A stretch of 64,000 nt of DNA from Carnegiea gigantea (Eukaryota > Streptophyta > Magnoliopsida > Caryophyllales > Cactaceae). The stretch is taken from NCBI GenBank assembly GCA_029747015.1, contig JAKOGI010002168.1, positions 62,001-126,000 of the forward strand, written 5' to 3'. Under the pieces are notes generated by a model. It had not been told where the DNA came from, ran no database searches, and saw nothing but the letters and a program-made list of their open reading frames with translations. How positions within the stretch are numbered: position 1 is the stretch's first letter; each line of letters opens with the position of its first letter. The position numbers and the translations under genes are program-made. Below are positions 58,973 to 64,000 of the stretch, one piece after another.

Positions 58973-59120
58973 AAGTTTCAAGGACGAAACTTTCTTAAGT
59001 GGAGTAGTATGTAAAATTCCGAAAATTGATTTTTATGATGATGGAATATGTCGCAATTCATTTAAGTTTCGGGGGCGAAACTTTCTTAACTGGGGTAGCA
59101 TGTAAAATTTTGAAAATTCA
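58973..59120 (+). repeat. Duplicated polypurine tract / LTR start, 91-bp step
   Basis: AGTTTC..GGACGAAACTTTCTTAAG followed by TATGTAAAATTCCGAAAATT recurs 91 bp later as GGGGGCGAAACTTTCTTAAC followed by CATGTAAAATTTTGAAAATT. The second copy continues into the full 3' LTR, so the first is a partial LTR start just upstream. Confidence 0.75.
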
Positions 59121-61020
59121 ACTGCAGGTCGAGTTACTGTTGATAAGGAACGACCTAAGACTTATGGCCTAAGTCAAACCAAGGTTGAAAAAAAAGGGAT
59201 TTTGTTTTCTTTACTTTTATTTTGTTTAAAGTTTATTTATTTTTCCGTCCAACTTTTATTTTGAAATTAAGTCCCTTTCCCTCCCCAATTACCCTAACCC
59301 TAGTCTCCCTCTCCCGCTCAAACTCTGCCCCCCTCCCCGAAACCCTAATCGGCAGCCACACTCCCCCCCCACCGAGTAGCCACACGACCCCCCCCACTCA
59401 CTCTTCTCTTCGTGCTCTCTCTCTTCCCTTTACCATCTCTTCCTCTCTCCCTATCTCTCTCTCTCTCTTCGTACTCTCTCTCTCCCACCTCTCTCTCTCT
59501 CACTCACATCCCCTCATCATCGCCCAGCACCGTCCCCGCACTGCCATGCACCGCCACCCTCACCCCTCGTGGTTTGTTTAGCGATGATGCATGGGTTCTA
59601 AACCCTACCTCCATGCAGCCCATACATCAAAGATTAGAGTTGCATCTTTTTTTTTAATGATCTTTGCAACTCCGTGAATAAATTATGATCTTTCTATCAT
59701 GAGGTTTAAATTTTTACCCTTGGATTTTGGAGTGGGAAGGGACTCCATCACCTCTTTTCAAAAACTGACTCAAGGTAAGTGTTTGGTGACGTTTTCTTGT
59801 TTTCATTTGGATAAAGTTTCAATCTTTGGCTTGACTTAGGGATAGTTAGGGGCTTAGAAATCAATAGTGTAGGTGTGGGTAGTTGGGCGACCCGATGTAG
59901 TGGAAATTTGGAATTAAAGAATTCTGTTTGATAGAAGATAATGCGGGTAGAACGCCACTGACTAGAGACCCGAAGGTACCCCGTCTTTAAAATTCAACCC
60001 ACGATGGAATAATAGTCCAAAAATAACAAATTTTTATTATAGATAGGTTAGAATGTGCTTAGTATTTTTCCTTTTGAATCAAGGAAATCAAAGTGGTATT
60101 GGGTGAGTTACGGGCGATTTACTAAGGGCTGCCCAGATCTGGGCATCCAGTGATAGTGTGGAATCTCTGAGAAAATTGACCTAGCGTTGGATAGATTTTG
60201 GGGAAATACTAAACATAGGAATTGTAGGGGATGGAATGACCTTTTCAGAATGGGTAAGAATTTTGAGTTTTAAAGTCAGCAACTCGAGATATGGGCTCTG
60301 GAATTTGAGCCCAGATTCTAACCGAAACTGGAATCGGGGTTAGCTACCATTCAAAATTCCTAAAGTGATCTAAAAATCATAGAAAAATTATTCTAGGCTA
60401 AAGATAGGGCAGGGATGCATTTTGTACAATTTGTAGGCTAGAGTATGAATATTGTTCGAATCTAGGTGCATATCTCTATGCCGAGCTAAAGGCAACCGAG
60501 CCCGTAAATTACGGACTACTAGGTAACAATCATGCCCTAACGCTTCCCGAAGTTAGTTCATAAAATGTCATTTCTGAGCATAGGTAAAGGCTGTTTGAAT
60601 GTATTTTGGTGTTGATGTTCAGGGGATTTTCCGCGCGAATGTGAAATTAAATATTTTGTATGGCATGTATTGAAATGTTTTTGCTAAATCAGTGATTGTA
60701 TGGGTTACTTGGCTGATTATGCTGCAAAAATAACATGGAAATGTTTTGGGACTAGAATGGGCCAGGTTGGAATATGTATGTTGGTTAAAATCAAGATTAA
60801 GTATAAATGTGTAAATACATGGCTGAATGGGTGAGACTAAAAAGTATGTTTTGTGTTATTGAAGGCTACTAGCCTTAGCCGGGTAAAGTGCATGTATGTG
60901 AGTGGTCACGTGCCCTTTGGGATGGACGTGGGTTAGGTTAGCGGTAACCGTCCATACTAACGGTAGGCCAGTGTATAGTTGAGTGGAAACCTTTCAGGTT
61001 GACGGTAGGCTAAGCTAAGG
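59101..61020 (+). repeat. 3' LTR of the Tekay/Del-like element, truncated
   Basis: Aligns with the 5' LTR from its start until GACGGTAGGCTAAGCTAAGG, equivalent to about 52384 in the 5' copy, so some 550 bp are missing. The minus-strand LTR fragment at 61021 follows directly. Copies differ at many single positions and in short indels, so the insertion is old. Confidence 0.8.
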
Positions 61021-61712
61021 GAAGATGAGTATGATCCTCTGATTCGATTTCCTTGTTGAATTTGAATGAACGTTAGCTTGAAAGGGGGCCTTGAAGACTT
61101 GATCTCAATCGAGGCAAGTCTTTGATCTTCAAAGGAAGATGTCACGCGCTCGATGTGCTTGTTGTCTTCCTTGAAAGGGACTGTATTTGAGTGTTGGATG
61201 GATTCTTCACATTTTCCAACTTTTGGACGGGTTCTTCAAATTTTCCAACCTTTGAATAAAGGGAGGTAGGGGCCTATTTATAAGAAAACTCCCCCTCCCC
61301 CTTGAAAGTTAAGCTGGGCTTTGGCCTTATTTTAGGCTTTCAATTGGGTCTCACCTTGGATTGATTTGACTTAGGAGTCATTTACTTTGACTTTGACTTT
61401 GACTTTGACTTGGAAGTCTTTCGGGTTTGGGTCGGGCACTGACTTGAAAGTCGCCTCAGGCTTTAACTGTATCTTAACTTGAGAGTCGTTTGATGTTTGC
61501 CTTGAGAGTCGATTTAGGCTTTAACCTTTGACTTGGGAGTCGGTTTAGGTTTTGACCTTTGATTTTGACTTTGACTTGGTTTTGACTGCGCCTTGACTTG
61601 GAAGTCGTTTAGGCTTTAGGTCATGGCTTGATTAAATTAATTAAAAGGGTTGGCCGAAATAATTAATTTTATTTTATTTTGTTATGGCATGTAAATATTT
61701 TTCGTGCCTATA
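61021..61712 (-). repeat. LTR fragment related to the 31630 LTR
   Basis: On the minus strand it begins TATAGGCACGAAAAATATT (61712), like TGTGGGCACTAAAAC at 31630, and runs to GAATCAGAGGATCATACTC, matching 32170-32190. About 110-130 bp of the LTR end are missing. TATAAATA lies at 61275-61282 on the minus strand. The U3 part (61360-61630) holds many GACTT..GAGTC and TTTGACTT motifs. The sequence to its right (CTCGAGGGCGCAATT, complemented) matches the element interior next to 8163. Confidence 0.75.
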
Positions 61713-62084
61713 AATTGCGCCCTCGAGACAAGGTCACGTATAGGACTTTTGTCATTTGATCGTGGCCAACGTCTCGATTTTTTTTTTATCTGATGTCATC
61801 CTCTTTTCTCAGTTTAGGCCAGTACTACTTCTAAACATGGCCCCTTTTCTCCTTTTTTTTTAGTCAAACAGGTATGTTCTTCCTTCAATTCAGGACCCAA
61901 GTGTTGACTCCTTCTTTCTCCCTTCCTTTGTTTTCTTTCACATGGGTTGGGTTGAGCTTGACTCTAGCAGGCCCGTTTTTTCTCCACCCTTTCTTCTCTC
62001 TTTTTTTTCTCCTACAGGCTGGGCTAGGTTCGCCTCTTGTTCTACCGCCCCCATTTGCTTTTCTTCTTTTCTTTCCTTACAGGG
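61713..62084. other. Non-coding, C/T-rich spacer
   Basis: The first part is like the internal region next to the LTR at 8163. The rest (61800-62084) is pyrimidine-rich. Open frames at 61874-62104 and 61942-62181 look like composition effects. Confidence 0.5.
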
Positions 62085-63665
62085 TGTTGAGTTATTATAT
62101 TTAGTTTTGATGATGACAAATCCAAGTGTAAAAATTTGTCCAAGTAATGTTGCTCCAAACACGATCTCCAAACAGGCCTAACTGGTGTTTATGATCTTTA
62201 TTGTATTAACTGGTTTGCTACATGTGAGAACAAGTCTTCAAAACAGGTTTTACTTGGTGATTCTATATTAAGTCAAGAACACCACCTCGACAGTTGATTG
62301 TAAGGCATGTTCCTGAACTCTAGCAATGCAAAGAACAACCCCAGCAAACAAGGTGGCCTTGGTGTTCACAGCAGCTCTACAAATCTTGGACAAGATGACT
62401 GGTTCAAAACAAGAAGTCTTGGGTATATAGGTTTTATTTATTTAGACTCTTGTTAATATGCCAATATTGAAAACGTCATTTTAAACACCTCTTGAATCGG
62501 TATTTGCGCTAAGTGCTTCAGAACACCAGTTGCGAACAACCCTGCAAACAGGGTGCCTAGGGTGTTTCTGAACTGAAGTGGCCATACCCGGTTATCTTTG
62601 AAAATTCATTTCGGTTGGCCAAGATCTCCATAATATTTTCTTTAAATTCCAAGATTGCTATTTTTCTGGAAAGGATATTTCTTGAAAATATTATGGAAAA
62701 TTTGCGAAAATAGGTTTTAGGAAAATTGCCAAAACTAAAAGATTCCCTTTGCCTATATTTTCGGATATGATAAAATTTCAAAAGTTGAAGATTTCTGGTT
62801 GTCATTTGAATCTTCTTCACGGCTATGGGAAGATAAGGGTTATCTCTTAAGATAACAAATCCCTTATATTTTGGGAAAAATTTATCACTAGCCGTTGGGG
62901 AGTATTTCTTGCTTGAAAATCGTTTTCCATACTTAGCTGATTCTTTCACCTCTCCTTGTTTTTGACCGTTGGATTTTGTGTTTAAAATCTCAGCATTTCA
63001 CTCCCATTTGCATAGATGAGAAAAGACGAGAAACATACACAACATACGCAAAAAAGGGAAAATTTCAAAAGTGGTTTTTCTAGTGAGAAGAATTTTTCGA
63101 GTTACGCTTGAGAAAAGAAAAACCGAGACAAGTTGTGTTTAAACTGAGCTTTCAAGATATTGGCATACTAGGACCTCATTGTACCTTACATCTGCTTAAA
63201 TCAGAAGCACCCCCGTAAGGTGTTTTGTAACCCTGATCTTGGATCAGAAAGTGAGTGAGTGGTCCTCAGTCGTGTGGACTTTGGACGTGTCCAATCTGGT
63301 GAGATTTGGACGTGGTGTAACCCTTCTTAGAGAAGAAGGTTACGTGGTTGCAAGTTGTAACAAGGTGTGTTACATTTGTAACGTGTGAAGCCCGTTAGTG
63401 AAAGTGGTTAAATCCTACACGAGGTAGGTCGTGGTTTTTCACACCTCAGTTGGGCTAGAGGTGTTTTCCACGTAAAAATTGTGTGTGTGCTTTATTTTCC
63501 GCATTTATCTTGGTGATTTTCGCATTTGCAATATTTGAGAACACCCCCTGCAAACAAGTCACTAGGGTGTTTGTCATCTGAGAATAACCTCCGTGAGGGT
63601 GTTTGTTATTTACAACGCGAAAATCAGACACCACAATTCACCCCCCTCTTGTGGTTGTATACTCA
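62085..63665 (+). repeat. 5' LTR of a copia element (SIRE-like)
   Basis: Starts TGTTGAGTTATTATATTTAG with a TTTTGATGATGACAAA block, and ends in CACCCCCCTCTTGTGGTTGT followed by ATACTCA. This start and end are common in SIRE/Maximus-type copia LTRs. A repeated element is CAACCCTGCAAACAGGGTG (several spaced variants of AACAC..GCAAACA, near 62340, 62540 and 63545). The right boundary (63665) is approximate. The minus frame 62557-62949 (130 codons) is not recognised. Confidence 0.7.
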
Positions 63666-63678
63666 CGAATTTAATAAG

Positions 63679-63690
63679 TGGTATTAGAGC
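63679..63690 (+). other. Primer binding site of the copia element
   Basis: TGGTATTAGAGC is one mismatch from the complement of initiator tRNA-Met, 13 bp after the inferred LTR end. Confidence 0.7.
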
Positions 63691-63732
63691 AGGTTCCCCT
63701 ACAAAAGGTTAACACCTTGAGAGATTCTGAAG

Positions 63733-64000
63733 ATGAGTACTCCACAAGGAATTCTTGAAGGACAATCCATTACTCGCCCTCCTTACTTCAATGGCCAACA
63801 CTATAGTTGGTGGAAGAATAGGATGGAGAACTATATACAAGCTGAAGACTATGAGTTATGGATGCTCATCAAGAACGGGCCTTTTGTTCCCATAAAAACC
63901 CTTCCCTGAAGGAAAAACAGCTCCCAAAGAACCTCATGAGTTTGATGCCGAGGACTACAAAAAGATGGAGAAAAATGCCAAGGCCAAAAAGCTTCTATAT
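63733..64000 (+). pseudogene. Start of copia gag, runs off the window, one frameshift
   Basis: MSTPQGILEGQSITRPPYFN and HYSWWKNRMENYIQAEDYEL are the N-terminus of a copia Gag (the UBN2-type domain), with the start 54 bp after the PBS at the first ATG in good context. A TGA at 63907 ends the frame after 58 codons, but an extra C near 63905 explains it: the next frame reads EGKTAPKEPHEFDAEDYKKM and goes on to the window end. Gag would coat the element RNA; this copy is probably defective unless the insertion is a sequencing error. Confidence 0.75.

Larger units (their letters stand above)
46371..61020 (+). mobile_element. Tekay/Del-like Ty3/gypsy chromovirus, disrupted
   Basis: The 5' LTR is 46371-52934 (including a nested solo LTR), the PBS 52938-52949, gag about 54343-55560, pol 55567-58640, then a chromodomain-like tail, a polypurine tract near 59070-59100, and a 3' LTR from 59101 that breaks off at 61020. 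The domain order protease, reverse transcriptase, RNase H, integrase, chromodomain, the Met-type PBS and the roughly 2.5 kb LTRs fit the Tekay/Del lineage. All reading frames are broken. Confidence 0.85.

Overview
The window is AT-rich nuclear DNA from a flowering plant, most likely a non-grass eudicot. The evidence is a plant TOM6-type gene, a plant agmatine deiminase gene relic with plant-style introns, and plant-specific repeats: Tekay/Del-like and Tat-like Ty3/gypsy elements, Ty1/copia, a Cassandra-like 5S-derived fragment, hAT, Harbinger and Stowaway MITEs, CACTA and Helitron ends, and an old caulimovirid insertion. I cannot name the species. Only one gene looks intact (TOM6-like, 5107-5250, minus). 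Nearly everything else is transposable element sequence at different stages of decay. I found no tRNA gene, no complete rRNA gene, no CRISPR array and nothing bacterial.

Layout. 1-2590: non-coding, with a promoter-like TATA near 2030. 2591-3462: Harbinger-type element with a TAA target duplication, carrying a transit-peptide-like fragment. 3615-3874: hAT-like remnant. 4498-4727: G-box plus an orphan first-exon-like ORF. 5107-5250: TOM6-like gene. 6112-6352: Harbinger MITE. 6931-13859: a four-level nest. A Stowaway MITE is split by a hAT-like element, which is split by a minus-strand LTR element that has gag but no visible pol, which in turn carries a hAT-like element and a Harbinger MITE. 13860-22600: repeats, including a Harbinger MITE (16600-16958), the 3' part of a LINE on the minus strand (about 16985-18240), two old duplications and a Helitron 3' end (20071).

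22616-30900: an 8.3 kb agmatine deiminase pseudogene on the plus strand. Nine exon remnants are in order, with frameshifts, two stops, lost splice donors, a missing exon and a 319-bp hAT MITE in intron 1. 31630-35043: a 5' LTR followed by gag and protease of a truncated Tat-like gypsy element, landed in a Helitron-like tail. About 37200-38066: CACTA 3' end. About 38070-42100: a partial, disrupted endogenous caulimovirid on the minus strand, interrupted by a 644-bp hAT MITE. 42169-45940: a 5'-truncated Ty1/copia element with many stops and an LTR-end/PBS fragment embedded in it.

46371-61020: a Tekay/Del-like chromovirus. Its 5' LTR holds a 4.1 kb solo LTR, its leader holds a Cassandra-like fragment, its gag-pol is heavily disrupted and its 3' LTR is cut short. 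61021-61712: minus-strand LTR fragment related to the 31.6 kb LTR, rich in TTGACT motifs. 62085-64000: 5' LTR, PBS and start of gag of a further copia element (SIRE-like) running off the window.

The genes do not form a pathway. The interest is in the insertion order, which target duplications let one read, and in the largely C-to-T/G-to-A style decay of the copies. I saw no convincing undescribed system.
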